From NCBI RefSeq assembly GCF_900156745.1, contig NZ_LT707065.1, positions 3,348,001 through 3,412,000 on the forward strand: a stretch of DNA of 64,000 nucleotides, read 5' to 3'. Position numbers and translations under genes: made by a program. This document shows positions 17,001-25,748 of the stretch, one piece after another. This DNA is from Achromobacter sp. MFA1 R4. GTDB taxonomy: Bacteria; Pseudomonadota; Gammaproteobacteria; Burkholderiales; Burkholderiaceae_B. How positions within the stretch are numbered: position 1 is the first letter of the stretch; the number at the start of each line of letters is the position of its first letter. Under the pieces are notes generated by a model. That model searched no databases and had not been told where the DNA came from. It saw only the letters and a list, made by a program, of their open reading frames with translations.

Positions 17001-17253
17001 CGCCGGACCAGAGGGTCTGGATGACCATGACGCGGAAGGTGAAGGGCGGATCCTCGGACTGGGCCAGCCGCGAATACGACAGCACGCCGAACAGCGTGAC
17101 GAGCGTGATGATGAAGATCACCAGCGGCTGGTGCCGCAAGGCCCAGGCCGACAGGTTGAAGCTGCCTTCCTCGTGACGGTGGGCGTCTTGCCCCGCGTGT
17201 TGCCCCGCGTCTTGCCCCGCGTCTTGACCGGCGTCCTGGCCGGGGGCGCTCAT
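14044..17253 (-). CDS. RND efflux inner-membrane transporter (TriC/AcrB-like)
   Basis: A 1069-residue proton-driven drug/solute exporter. After an unusual N-terminal GQDA-repeat tail (about 5-25) comes the first membrane helix (about 40-60), a periplasmic porter loop, helices 2-6, a second loop and helices 7-12. The proton-relay pair is present as LLVDDAIIAVEMM in helix 4. The RLAQSEDPPFTFRVMVIQT start of the porter domain resembles TriC-type pumps. The ATG at 17253 overlaps the adaptor stop (ATGA), showing translational coupling; the frame upstream of it lies within the adaptor gene. The channel gene follows at 2 bp. Substrates cannot be deduced. Confidence 0.94.
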   Translation of the reverse strand: MSAPGQDAGQDAGQDAGQHAGQDAHRHEEGSFNLSAWALRHQPLVIFIITLVTLFGVLSYSRLAQSEDPPFTFRVMVIQTLWSGATAQQVQEQVTDRIGRKLQETANTDFLRSYSRPGESLIFYTMKDSAPASTVAEQWYQVRKKVGDIRATLPQGVQGPFFNDEFGDVYTNIYTLQGDGFSPAQLRDYADKLRTVLLRVPGVAKVDYFGDQPEHIYIEITNTQLTRLGVSPQQIAQAINSQNAVQGAGTLTTADDRIFVRPTGQFANSRALADTLIRVNDKSIRLGDIATIRRGYDDPPTQQMRFGGKTVLGIGITMQPGQDVVRLGKSLDVKFKELQAQLPAGLTLDEVSSMPTAVSHSVDEFLRSVAEAVAIVLAVSLVSLGLRTGMVVVISIPVVLAITALFMEMFGIGLHKVSLGTLVLALGLLVDDAIIAVEMMAVKLEQGWNRTRAAAYAYTSTAFPMLTGTLVTVAGFLPIALAKSSTGEYTRSIFQVSAIALITSWFAAVVLIPLLGYRQLPERKREAHLPHDHEHDIYDTRFYQRLRGWVAWCVDRRYLVLTGTVLVFAVAMAGFRVVPQQFFPSSDRSELLVDVRLQEGASFAATLRQVERLEKALEGRPEIAHSVSFVGTGAPRFYLPLDQQLATPNFAQLVITTHSVEDREKLAQWLEPMLRSDFSAFRSRLSRLENGPPVGYQVQFRVSGDKIPEVRAVAEKVAAQVRADPRSANVQFDWDEPSERSVRFEVDQQKARELGISSADIADFLAMTLSGYTVTQYRERDKLINVSLRAPREERIDPARLATLAMPTANGPVPLGSLGQVRYGLEYGVIWERDRQPTITVQADVTAGAQGIDVTHAIDKKLDALRAELPVGFRIEVGGPVEESGKGQSSINAQMPLMVVAVLTLLMVQLQSFARVLMVVLTAPLGLIGVVAALLLFGKPFGFVAMLGVIAMFGIIMRNSVILVDQIEQDIRAGHKRVDAIVGATVRRFRPITLTAAAAVLALIPLLRSNFFGPMATALMGGITSATVLTLFFLPALYAAWFRVRHDERDEPEGVPPGANAGDTAQRGA

Positions 17254-18443
17254 GATGCGAAATCCTCGGGATGCAGCGGCGGCACCGCGCGCACCTTTTC
17301 GCCGGCCGACACGGTGTGCACGCCTTGCCACACCACGCGCTCGCCTGCCTGCAAGCCCGCCGACAGGGTTACGGTGCGCGCGTCGTAGCGCAGCACCTGC
17401 ACCCGCCGCAGCTCCAGCGTGTCGGCTTCGGGCTTGACGATCCAGATCGCCGGCTCGTGCCCGTCATGGAACAGGGCCGTGGCCGGCACGGTGTAGGTGG
17501 CCTGGCCGTTGGCCGAGCGGTTGTCGAAACTGATGTTGGCGGTCATGCCCAGGCGCACCTCGGGCGTGGGCGATTCCAGCGTGAGCTTGGCGCGGTAGGT
17601 GCGGCTTTGCGGGTCGGCCGCCGGCGCGATCTCGCGCAGCACGGCCGTGAACGTCTGGCCGGGCAGCGGCCCCAGCGTGACGGCGGCGCGCTGGCCGATG
17701 GCCAGGCTGGCCAGCAGGTTTTCGGGCACGTCGCACAACGCGTCGATGTCGCCCGACCACGCAAGCTGATAGACGGGCGTGCCGGCCGCCACGTTCTGCC
17801 CGGTGTCGGCCTCTTCGGCGGTGATGACGCCGGCGTGGTCGGTCTGGAGCGTCGTGTACTTGAGCTGGTCCGCCGCCAGCGCCGCTTCCTGCGCGGCCTG
17901 GTCCCGCTGCGCGAGCGCCGAGGCATAGGCGTTGCGGGTCTGCTCAAGCTGGGTGGCGGCGATCAGGTTCTCGCGCGCCTGGGCCCGGTCGCGGTCCAGT
18001 TGCTGGCGGGCGTAGTCAAGCTGGTGCTGCGCGGCGGACAGCGCCGCGCGCGCGGCCGCGGCATTCTTGGCGGCGTCCGCCGGATCCAGCCGGGCCACCA
18101 CCTGTCCGGGCTTGACCGTGTCGCCCAGCCGGACCTGCCGCTCGATGATCTTGCCGCCCACGCGGAACGACAGCGGCGTGCTGTAGCGGGCCTGGACTTC
18201 GCCGGGCAGCGTCCACGCGGGCAGGGCCGCGTCGGCCTGCGCCGGCATGGCGACTACCGGGCGCGGCGCGGGGGCGGATGCCTGTTCGCGGCCGCATCCG
18301 CTCACGGCGGCCGCCAGCGCCACCAGCGCGGACAGGGCCATTAGCCGTGTCCGCCGGCGGGACGGGGCGGGGGAAAGGGGCGGCGCTGCATCAGCAACGG
18401 CGTCGCGCGCAATGGAGCGCGCGCACGGGCCAGGACAATTCAC
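17250..18443 (-). CDS. RND efflux periplasmic adaptor (MFP) lipoprotein
   Basis: Membrane-fusion protein of 397 residues linking the transporter to the outer-membrane channel. A lipoprotein signal ends in VSGC (Cys about residue 50). It then shows the first half of the lipoyl domain (GGKIIERQVRLGDTVKPGQV), a coiled-coil hairpin (about 120-195), the second lipoyl half, and the beta-barrel and membrane-proximal domains. The start is set at a GTG (18443) preceded by GAGGTG; an internal ATG at 18341 directly before the hydrophobic stretch is the alternative. The last bases overlap the transporter start. It is the first gene of the operon and is divergent from a TetR regulator that probably represses it. 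Confidence 0.9.
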   Translation of the reverse strand: MNCPGPCARSIARDAVADAAPPLSPAPSRRRTRLMALSALVALAAAVSGCGREQASAPAPRPVVAMPAQADAALPAWTLPGEVQARYSTPLSFRVGGKIIERQVRLGDTVKPGQVVARLDPADAAKNAAAARAALSAAQHQLDYARQQLDRDRAQARENLIAATQLEQTRNAYASALAQRDQAAQEAALAADQLKYTTLQTDHAGVITAEEADTGQNVAAGTPVYQLAWSGDIDALCDVPENLLASLAIGQRAAVTLGPLPGQTFTAVLREIAPAADPQSRTYRAKLTLESPTPEVRLGMTANISFDNRSANGQATYTVPATALFHDGHEPAIWIVKPEADTLELRRVQVLRYDARTVTLSAGLQAGERVVWQGVHTVSAGEKVRAVPPLHPEDFAS

Positions 18444-18503
18444 AAAACACCTCGCGGCGCGGAACGGCGTAAAAGGGGGGTGAAAAAGGGACGAGCCGGA
18501 CTC

Positions 18504-18543
18504 GATACGGACTGGATTCTAATACAGTCATGTATCTGGATTC
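18504..18543. promoter_or_regulatory. Probable TetR operator between efflux operon and tetR
   Basis: The AT-rich part of the 141-bp divergent gap holds a near-palindrome ATACA-gtca-TGTAT (18522-18535), outer arms GATAC (18504-18508) and GTATC (18532-18536), and a direct repeat CTGGATTC at 18512-18519 and 18536-18543. This is the expected position for a TetR-family operator controlling both directions. Confidence 0.6.
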
Positions 18544-18584
18544 AATGTTGAATTTGAAATGTGCGCCGATGCTAAACTCGCGCC

Positions 18585-19208
18585 ATGTCAAAAGTCCGCC
18601 TAACTCGAGAGCAGAGCCGTGACCAGACGCGTCAGCGTCTGCTCGACGCCGCGCAATCGATTTTTCTATCCAAGGGCTTTGTGGCCGCCAGCGTCGAAGA
18701 CATCGCCGAGCAGGCCGGCTACTCGCGTGGCGCGTTCTATTCGAATTTCGGCAGCAAGTCCGAGCTCTTCCTGCAACTGCTGCGGCGCGACCACGAAAGC
18801 GTCATGGCCGACTTGCGCGCCATCTTCGCGGACGGCGAATCGCGGTCGCAGATGGAAGCGCGCGTTCTGCAGTACTACAGCACGCATTTCCGCGAGAACG
18901 ACTGCTTTTTGCTCTGGATGGAAGGCAAGCTGCAGGCGGCCCGCGATCCGGAATTCCGCGTCGGCTTCACGGCCTGTCTGCGGGAGCTGCGCGAAGCCAC
19001 CACCGAATGCGTCAAGCAGTTTGCGGCGCACGTGGGCACCCCGCTTCCGCTGCCGGCGGAGCAGCTTGCGCTGGGGCTGCTGGCGCTGTCGGACGGCATG
19101 CAGTTCAGCTATGCCTTTGATCCGCAGGGCGTCACGCCCGAGATGACGGAGGCCGTGCTGGCCGGGTTCTTCCGCCGCGTGGTCTTCGGCGAGGCCACAC
19201 CGGATTGA
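18585..19208 (+). CDS. TetR-family repressor, local regulator of the RND operon
   Basis: A 207-residue TetR regulator. The helix-turn-helix spans about residues 10-60, with IFLSKGFVAASVEDIAEQAG, then SRGAFYSNFGSKSELF. The C-terminal all-helical ligand domain (about 70-205) is typical in length. It is divergent from the RND adaptor gene and has a dyad-containing AT-rich region upstream, as in AcrR/MtrR-type control of efflux pumps. Repression relieved by a pump substrate is the family model and is inferred here. Confidence 0.93.
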   Translation: MSKVRLTREQSRDQTRQRLLDAAQSIFLSKGFVAASVEDIAEQAGYSRGAFYSNFGSKSELFLQLLRRDHESVMADLRAIFADGESRSQMEARVLQYYSTHFRENDCFLLWMEGKLQAARDPEFRVGFTACLRELREATTECVKQFAAHVGTPLPLPAEQLALGLLALSDGMQFSYAFDPQGVTPEMTEAVLAGFFRRVVFGEATPD

Positions 19209-19328
19209 GGCCGCGCGGCCGCGAGTTGTCAGACAGGTTTGTCCCGTGATAGTAATAGCCACGGCGTGCGGCCGGACTGAGGGGGCTCGCGCCGCAGGAT
19301 CTCACCCTCGGGCGTAAGGAGCAGCCGC

Positions 19329-21299
19329 ATGACTTCGGAAACCCGGACACCCAGCATCAATCGGCCCGTTTTTTTTCCGGCGGCCATCGTCACCCTGCTG
19401 CTCGTGGGCTTTGCCATCCTGGCGCCCGACTCCGCGCAGACGCTGTTTGACTCCGTTCAACGCTGGATTCTCGGCAACGTCAGCTGGTTCTACATCCTGG
19501 TGGTGGCCATCATCCTGTTGTCGGTGGTGTTCCTGGCGGTGAGCCGGTACGGCGACATCAAGCTGGGGCCCGACCACAGCGAACCCGACTATCGCAACTT
19601 CACCTGGTTCGCCATGTTGTTTTCCGCCGGCATGGGCATCGGGCTGATGTTCTTCGGCGTGGCCGAACCCTTGATGCATTTCCTGTCTCCGCCCTTCGGC
19701 GAAGGCGGAACCGTCATCGCCGCGCGCGAGGCCATGAAGATCACGTTCTTCCATTGGGGGCTGCATGCGTGGTCGATCTACGCCATCGTGGCGTTGATCC
19801 TGGCGTTCTTCAGCTATCGGCACGGCCTGCCCCTGACGCTGCGCTCGGCGCTGTACCCCTTGATCGGCAACCGCATCCACGGGCCGATCGGTCACGCCGT
19901 TGACATCTTTGCCATCCTGGGCACGGTGCTCGGCGTGGCGACCTCGCTGGGCCTGGGGGTTGCCCAGATCAACAGCGGGCTGAACCATCTGTTCGGCGTC
20001 CCGGTCGGCGTGACTTCGCAAATCATCCTGATCGTCATCACGTGCGGCCTGGCGACGGTGTCAGTGGCAAGCGGCCTGGACAAGGGAATCCGCATCCTGT
20101 CCGAGACCAATCTGGCATTGGCCGTGGTGCTGCTGCTGTTCGTGCTGATCGTGGGACCGACGGTGTTTCTGCTCCAGACCTTTGTGCAGAACACGGGCAC
20201 CTATCTGTCCGATATCGTCAACAAGACCTTCAACCTCTATGCCTATGAACCGACCGACTGGATCGGTGGCTGGACGCTGTTCTACTGGGGCTGGTGGATC
20301 GCCTGGTCTCCCTTCGTGGGCCTGTTCATCGCGCGCATTTCCCGCGGTCGCACCATCCGCGAATTCGTCACCGGCGTCCTGCTGGTGCCCGCGGGCTTCA
20401 CCCTGTTCTGGATGACGGTGTTCGGCGACACGGCCATCCACATGATTTTCGTCGACGGGGTGCAGGGTCTTGCGGAGGTGGTGGAGGCCGATTCCTCGCT
20501 GGCGCTGTTCGCCTTTTTCGAGCATCTGCCCTTGAGCGGCGTGCTTTCGCTGGTGGCCATCGCGATGGTCGCCGTGTTCTTCGTCACTTCGGCGGACTCG
20601 GGGGCGCTGGTGGTGGACTTGCTGGCTTCCGGCGGGCAGGACCGCACGCCTGTCTGGCAGCGCATTTTCTGGTCGCTGCTGATGGGCGCGGTCGCCATCG
20701 CCCTGCTGCTGGCCGACGGCCTGACCGCGCTGCAGACCGCCACCATCGCCAGCGCGCTGCCGTTCTCGATCATCCTGCTGCTGTCGCTGTGGGGCCTGTT
20801 CAAGGCGCTCAAGCTCGATGCCACCAAGCGCGGCATCCGCTACCAGTCACTGACGCTGTCGCGGCCGGCGCGCGGCGGGCAGTCCTGGGAGCGGCGCCTG
20901 CGCAACATGGTGATGATGCCGCGCCGCGCCCATGTGCAGCGCTTCATTTCCGACGTGGTGCGGCCGGCCTTCGAAGACGTGGCCGACGAATTGCGCAAGC
21001 AGGGCTATGCGGTGCAGGTGCGGGAAGACCAGGACGAGGGCGGGGCGATCCTGGAGGTTTCCCATGGCGAGCACCTGGATTTCTCCTACGCCGTGCAGCC
21101 CCAGGCCTTCGTGCGGCCCAGCCTCACGCCCGACGAGGCCGCCGACGAAGAAGAGCGCAAGTACTTCCGCGCGGAAGTCCACCTGCGCGAGGGCGGCCAG
21201 GACTACGACATCATGGGCTGGAGCCGGGACGCCGTGATCGGCGACATCCTGGACCAGTACGAACGCCACCGGCATTACCTGCACATGGTGCGGGGCTGA
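19329..21299 (+). CDS. betT: BCCT-family transporter, BetT-like (choline/betaine uptake)
   Basis: A 656-residue betaine-choline-carnitine transporter with 12 membrane helices (about 15-490) and an extended hydrophilic C terminus (about 500-656) as in BetT. The family signature is clear: FSAGMGIGLMFFGVAEP in helix 3 and FYWGWWIAWSPFVGLFIARISRGR in helix 8, with FVTSADSGALVVD near helix 10. Proton- or sodium-driven import of choline or a related quaternary amine for osmoprotection is the family role; the long tail often carries osmosensing. No bet genes adjoin, so choline as substrate is likely but not shown. The ATG at 19329 follows AAGGAG. A strong terminator follows the gene. Confidence 0.92.
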   Translation: MTSETRTPSINRPVFFPAAIVTLLLVGFAILAPDSAQTLFDSVQRWILGNVSWFYILVVAIILLSVVFLAVSRYGDIKLGPDHSEPDYRNFTWFAMLFSAGMGIGLMFFGVAEPLMHFLSPPFGEGGTVIAAREAMKITFFHWGLHAWSIYAIVALILAFFSYRHGLPLTLRSALYPLIGNRIHGPIGHAVDIFAILGTVLGVATSLGLGVAQINSGLNHLFGVPVGVTSQIILIVITCGLATVSVASGLDKGIRILSETNLALAVVLLLFVLIVGPTVFLLQTFVQNTGTYLSDIVNKTFNLYAYEPTDWIGGWTLFYWGWWIAWSPFVGLFIARISRGRTIREFVTGVLLVPAGFTLFWMTVFGDTAIHMIFVDGVQGLAEVVEADSSLALFAFFEHLPLSGVLSLVAIAMVAVFFVTSADSGALVVDLLASGGQDRTPVWQRIFWSLLMGAVAIALLLADGLTALQTATIASALPFSIILLLSLWGLFKALKLDATKRGIRYQSLTLSRPARGGQSWERRLRNMVMMPRRAHVQRFISDVVRPAFEDVADELRKQGYAVQVREDQDEGGAILEVSHGEHLDFSYAVQPQAFVRPSLTPDEAADEEERKYFRAEVHLREGGQDYDIMGWSRDAVIGDILDQYERHRHYLHMVRG

Positions 21300-21335
21300 T
21301 CCGCCCGGCCTCGCTTCCCCGCCTACCCCGACCCT

Positions 21336-21361
21336 GCCACGCCGACCGCGTGGCTTTTTTT
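21336..21361 (+). terminator. Intrinsic terminator of betT
   Basis: GCCACGC-cgacc-GCGTGGC followed by seven T residues, about 37 bp after the betT stop codon: a standard Rho-independent terminator. Confidence 0.92.
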
Positions 21362-21403
21362 CGCCCATAGCCCGGCCCTATCCGCGCCATTGCTTCATCC
21401 GCT

Positions 21404-21432
21404 TTGACGAAAATCCCCGAATCGTGGATTAT
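21404..21432 (+). promoter_or_regulatory. Putative sigma70 promoter of the second RND operon
   Basis: TTGACG (21404-21409) and GATTAT (21427-21432) are separated by 17 bp and lie in an AT-rich stretch about 40 bp before the adaptor start. Nothing regulatory such as a local repressor gene lies immediately upstream. Confidence 0.5.
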
Positions 21433-21469
21433 CCAAGCAAATTCTTGTTTAAATAAAGTGAGCGTACAC

Positions 21470-22612
21470 ATGAAGGCGAAAGCAGGGGCATGGGCGGCGG
21501 GCGCCCTGGCGTTGGCGGCGGCATTGGCCGGCGGGGCGCTTTACTGGAAGTCCAGCGGCGCGGCGCCGGGGGGCGGGTGGACGATGGCGCCGGCCAAGGT
21601 GGCCGTGGCCACGGCGGTGCAGGCGGATTTCCCGGTGGTGTTGAGCGGCATCGGCTCGCTGGAGGCGACGCGCCAGGTGCTGGTGGCGGCCGAAGTCGAC
21701 GGGCGCGTGGCCCAGATACTGTTCACGCCGGGCGAAGCGGTCAAGGCAGGGCAGTTGCTGGTCCAATTGAACGACGCGCCCGAGCAGGGCGAACTGGCGC
21801 GGCTGCAGGCGCAGGCGCGCAACGCGCGGGCCTTGCTGGATCGCACGCGCCGGTTGGCGCCGCTGCAGGCCGCCACGCGCGAGCAGCTCGACCAGGCGCA
21901 GGCCGACTACGAGCAGGCCGCCGCCGACGTGCGGCGCGTGCAGGCGCTGATCGACCAGAAGCGCATCAAGGCGCCGTTCGACGGCGTGCTGGGCGTGCGC
22001 CGCGTGAACCTGGGGCAGTTTGCGCGCGCCGGCGACCCGCTGGTGTCGCTGACCGACGGCGCCTCCATGTACGCCAACCTTACGCTGCCCGAACAGGCGC
22101 TGGGCGCGCTGCGCGTCGGCCAGCCCGTGACGGTGACGGTGGACGCGCACGCCGGGCGCGAGTTCCCGGGCAAGGTCACGACCGTGGAGCCCCAGGTAGA
22201 CCCGGGCACGCGCACCGTCCGCGTTCAGGCCCAACTGGCCAATCCCGACGGCGCGCTGTCGGCCGGGATGTACGCGCATGGCCGGATCAGCCTGCCCGAC
22301 CGGCCCGGCGTCATCACCGTGCCCGAGACGGCCGTGAGCTACAGCGCCTACGGCGATTCCGTCTATGTCGTGACGCCGCCCGAAGCCGGCGCGGCCCCGA
22401 CCCCGGCCCCGACCCCGACCGTCAGGCAGACCTACGTGAAAACGGGCGAGCGCCTGCGCGGCCGCGTGGTGGTGACCGAGGGGCTGAGCGCGGGCGACCG
22501 TGTCGTGACCTCTGGACAACTGCGGCTGCACAACGGCGCCGCCGTCGAGATCCTGCCCGGCGACACCGTGGCGCTGGATGCGCCCCGCCAGGCCGTGGCG
22601 CAGGCGCGGTAA
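21470..22612 (+). CDS. RND efflux periplasmic adaptor (MFP), second system
   Basis: Membrane-fusion protein of 380 residues. It starts with an uncleaved-type or signal-anchor helix (KAGAWAAGALALAAALAGGAL). Lipoyl halves, a short coiled-coil hairpin (about 105-150), beta-barrel (LTLPEQALGALRVGQPVTV) and membrane-proximal domains follow, with the family segment RTVRVQAQLANPDGALSAGM. Near residue 310 a low-complexity loop PTPAPTPT interrupts the last domain. The frame opens earlier, but the ATG at 21470 begins the signal sequence, and the earlier start would overlap the promoter. It is followed at 15 bp by the transporter, forming a complete adaptor-transporter-channel operon. Confidence 0.92.
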   Translation: MKAKAGAWAAGALALAAALAGGALYWKSSGAAPGGGWTMAPAKVAVATAVQADFPVVLSGIGSLEATRQVLVAAEVDGRVAQILFTPGEAVKAGQLLVQLNDAPEQGELARLQAQARNARALLDRTRRLAPLQAATREQLDQAQADYEQAAADVRRVQALIDQKRIKAPFDGVLGVRRVNLGQFARAGDPLVSLTDGASMYANLTLPEQALGALRVGQPVTVTVDAHAGREFPGKVTTVEPQVDPGTRTVRVQAQLANPDGALSAGMYAHGRISLPDRPGVITVPETAVSYSAYGDSVYVVTPPEAGAAPTPAPTPTVRQTYVKTGERLRGRVVVTEGLSAGDRVVTSGQLRLHNGAAVEILPGDTVALDAPRQAVAQAR

Positions 22613-22627
22613 GGCCCGGAGGCAGAC

Positions 22628-25600
22628 ATGAAGTTCACCGATCTGTTCGTGCGCCGCCCCGTGCTGGCGCTGGTAGTCAGCACGCTGATCCTGCTGCTGG
22701 GCATCAAGGCCTTGAGCGGGCTGCCGGTCAGGCAGTATCCCCTGACCGAAAGCACCACCATCACCATCACCACCCAGTATCCGGGCGCCTCGCCCGATCT
22801 GATGCAGGGCTTCGTCACACAGCCCATTGCGCAGTCCGTGGCCACGGTCGAAGGCATCGATTACCTGTCCTCGTCGTCCACCCAGGGCCGCAGCGTGATC
22901 ACCGTGCGGATGAAGCTGAACGCCGATTCCAACAAGGCCATGACCGAGGTGATGGCCAAGGTCAACGAAGTCAAGTACCGGCTGCCGCAGGATGTCTACG
23001 ACCCCGTCCTGGTCAAGTCCGCTGGCGAGGCGACCGCCGTCGCCTACGTGGGCTTTTCCAGCACCGACCTGTCGCTGGCCGCGCTGACCGATTACCTGTC
23101 GCGCGTGGTGCAGCCGCAGTTGTCGTCCATCGACGGCGTGGCCAGCGTCGAGCTGTACGGCGGCCAGAAGCTGGCAATGCGCGTATGGCTGGACCCCAAC
23201 CGCATGGCGGCGCGCGGCATCTCCGCCGGGGAACTGGCCGAGGCGCTGCGCGAGAACAACGTGCAGGCGGCGCCGGGCCAGGCCAAGGGCCTGTACGTGG
23301 TGTCCAACATCCAGGTCAACACCGACCTGGTCAGTGTGGCCGAATTCCGCGACATGGTGGTCAAGCGCGAAGGCGACGCCATCGTCCGGCTGGGCGACGT
23401 GGCCACCGTGGAACTGGGCGCCGCCTCCACCGATTCCAGCGGTCTCATGGACGGCGAGCCCGCCGTGTATTTCGGCCTGAACGCCACGCCGGTCGGCAAT
23501 CCGCTGGTCATCGTGAAGCGCCTGAACGAACTGCTGCCCAATATCAAGCAAAACCTGCCGCCGGGCACCAGCGTGCAGGTGCCGTTCGAGCTGGCGCGCT
23601 TCATCAGCGCGTCCATCGACGGGGTGACGCAAACGCTGCTCGAAGCCATCGTCATCGTGGTGGCGGTGATCTTCCTGTGCCTGGGATCCTTGCGCGCCGT
23701 GCTGATCCCGGTGGTGACCATCCCGCTGTCCATGCTGGGCGGCGCGGCCATCATGGCGCTCTTTGGCTTCAGCGTGAACCTGCTGACCCTGCTTGCCATG
23801 GTGCTGGCGATCGGGCTGGTGGTGGATGACGCCATCGTCGTGGTCGAGAACGTGCACCGCCACATCGAGGAGGGCAAGTCGCCCGTGCGCGCCGCGCTCA
23901 TCGGCGCCCGCGAAGTGGCGGGCCCGGTGATCGCCATGACCATCACGCTCGCGGCGGTCTACGCCCCGATCGGGCTGATGGGCGGGCTGACCGGCTCGCT
24001 CTTCAAGGAGTTCGCGTTCACGCTGGCGGGGGCGGTGGTCGTGTCCGGCGTGATCGCGCTGACGCTGTCGCCGGTGATGAGCTCGTTCCTCCTGAACGGC
24101 CGGGTCGCCGACGGTTGGATGGCCCGCAAGGCGGAACACTTCTTCGGACGCCTGGGTGACGCCTACGGGCGCGTGCTGGACGTGTCGCTGCATCATCGCT
24201 GGGTCACCGGCGTGCTGGCGGTGGCGGTGCTGGCCAGCCTGCCATTCCTGTACAACGCCGCGCAGCAGGAACTGGCGCCGGTCGAGGACCAGTCCACGGT
24301 CCTTACCGCCATCAAGTCGCCGCAGCAGGCCAACATCGACTATGTCGAAAAATTCGGCAGGAAGTGGGACGACGTCATGAAGACGCTGCCCGAGCAAAAG
24401 GGGCGCTGGCTGATCAACGGCTCCGACGGCGTCTCCAACAGCATCGGCGGCGTGGACTTCGTGGACTGGCAGGACCGCACGCGCTCGGCCGACGAGATCC
24501 AGGCCGACATGCAATCCATGGCGAACCAGATCGAGGGCAGCAACATCTTCGCCTTCCAGTTGCCGTCGCTGCCGGGGTCCACCGGCGGGCTGCCGGTGCA
24601 GATGGTGCTGATGAGCGCCTCCGACTACGCCGTGGTCTACGAGGCCATGGAAGGCCTGAAGCGGGCCGCGCGCGAAAGCGGCCTGTTCATGGTGGTGGAC
24701 AGCGACCTGGACTACAACAACCCCGTCGTGCAGTTGAAAGTGGACCGCGCCAAGGCCAACAGCCTGGGCGTCACCATGAAGGCCATCGGCGACACGCTGG
24801 CGGTGCTGGTGGGCGAGAACTACGTCAACCGCTTCGGCATGGACGGACGTTCCTATGACGTCATTCCGCAAAGTTCCCCCGAGCAGCGCATCTCGCCGCA
24901 GGCGCTGGCGCAGTACCACGTCAAGAGCGCCACGGGCGCGCAGGTGCCGCTGTCCAACCTGGTGTCGGTCTCGATGGGCGTGGAGCCCAACAAGCTCACG
25001 CAGTTCAACCAGTTGAACGCCGCGACGTTCCAGGCCATACCCATGCCGGGCGTCACCATGGGCGACGCCGTGCAGTTCCTGACGCAGCAGGCCCAGGCGC
25101 TGCCCGCGGGCTTCAGCTATGACTGGCAGTCCGATGCGCGCCAGTTCTCGCAGGAAGGCTCGGCCCTGATGATCACCTTCATCTTCGCCATCATCGTCAT
25201 CTACCTGGTGCTGGCCGCCCAGTACGAGAGCCTGCGCGATCCGTTCATCATCCTGGTGAGCGTGCCCATGTCCATCTGCGGCGCGTTGATTCCCCTGGCG
25301 CTGGGCATGGCCACGGTGAACATCTACACGCAGATCGGCCTGGTGACGCTGATCGGGCTGATCAGCAAGCACGGGATCCTGATGGTGGAATTCGCCAATG
25401 AAATGCAGGTCAGCCATGGCCTGGACCGGCGCGCGGCGATGGAGCAGGCCGCACGCATCCGCCTGCGGCCCATCCTGATGACCACGGCCGCCATGGTCAT
25501 GGGCCTGATCCCCTTGCTGTTCGCCACCGGCGCGGGCGCGAACAGCCGCTACAGCCTGGGCCTGGTCATCGTGGTGGGCCTGCTGGTGGGCACGCTCTTC

Positions 25601-25738
25601 ACGCTGTTCGTGCTGCCCACCGTCTACACCGTTTTCGCCCGCGACCACCGGGCGGCCCACGACACGCCGCGCGCCCGCGAACTGGCGCAGGCCGACGCCG
25701 AGGACGGGCGCGCCACGGGCGCGGCCGCCTGGCACTGA
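22628..25738 (+). CDS. RND efflux inner-membrane transporter, AcrB/MexB-type (HAE1)
   Basis: A 1036-residue RND exporter of standard HAE1 length. It begins MKFTDLFVRRPVLALVVS, has the porter-domain signature RQYPLTESTTITITTQYPGA, the proton-relay motif GLVVDDAIVVVENVHRHIEEG in helix 4 and the conserved helix 10-11 region (LIGLISKHGILMVEFANEMQ). Twelve membrane helices flank two large periplasmic loops. It lies 15 bp after the adaptor and 10 bp before the channel gene. Substrates are probably amphiphilic drugs or toxic metabolites; sequence alone does not tell which. Confidence 0.95.
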   Translation: MKFTDLFVRRPVLALVVSTLILLLGIKALSGLPVRQYPLTESTTITITTQYPGASPDLMQGFVTQPIAQSVATVEGIDYLSSSSTQGRSVITVRMKLNADSNKAMTEVMAKVNEVKYRLPQDVYDPVLVKSAGEATAVAYVGFSSTDLSLAALTDYLSRVVQPQLSSIDGVASVELYGGQKLAMRVWLDPNRMAARGISAGELAEALRENNVQAAPGQAKGLYVVSNIQVNTDLVSVAEFRDMVVKREGDAIVRLGDVATVELGAASTDSSGLMDGEPAVYFGLNATPVGNPLVIVKRLNELLPNIKQNLPPGTSVQVPFELARFISASIDGVTQTLLEAIVIVVAVIFLCLGSLRAVLIPVVTIPLSMLGGAAIMALFGFSVNLLTLLAMVLAIGLVVDDAIVVVENVHRHIEEGKSPVRAALIGAREVAGPVIAMTITLAAVYAPIGLMGGLTGSLFKEFAFTLAGAVVVSGVIALTLSPVMSSFLLNGRVADGWMARKAEHFFGRLGDAYGRVLDVSLHHRWVTGVLAVAVLASLPFLYNAAQQELAPVEDQSTVLTAIKSPQQANIDYVEKFGRKWDDVMKTLPEQKGRWLINGSDGVSNSIGGVDFVDWQDRTRSADEIQADMQSMANQIEGSNIFAFQLPSLPGSTGGLPVQMVLMSASDYAVVYEAMEGLKRAARESGLFMVVDSDLDYNNPVVQLKVDRAKANSLGVTMKAIGDTLAVLVGENYVNRFGMDGRSYDVIPQSSPEQRISPQALAQYHVKSATGAQVPLSNLVSVSMGVEPNKLTQFNQLNAATFQAIPMPGVTMGDAVQFLTQQAQALPAGFSYDWQSDARQFSQEGSALMITFIFAIIVIYLVLAAQYESLRDPFIILVSVPMSICGALIPLALGMATVNIYTQIGLVTLIGLISKHGILMVEFANEMQVSHGLDRRAAMEQAARIRLRPILMTTAAMVMGLIPLLFATGAGANSRYSLGLVIVVGLLVGTLFTLFVLPTVYTVFARDHRAAHDTPRARELAQADAEDGRATGAAAWH

Positions 25739-25748
25739 GGAATCGATC

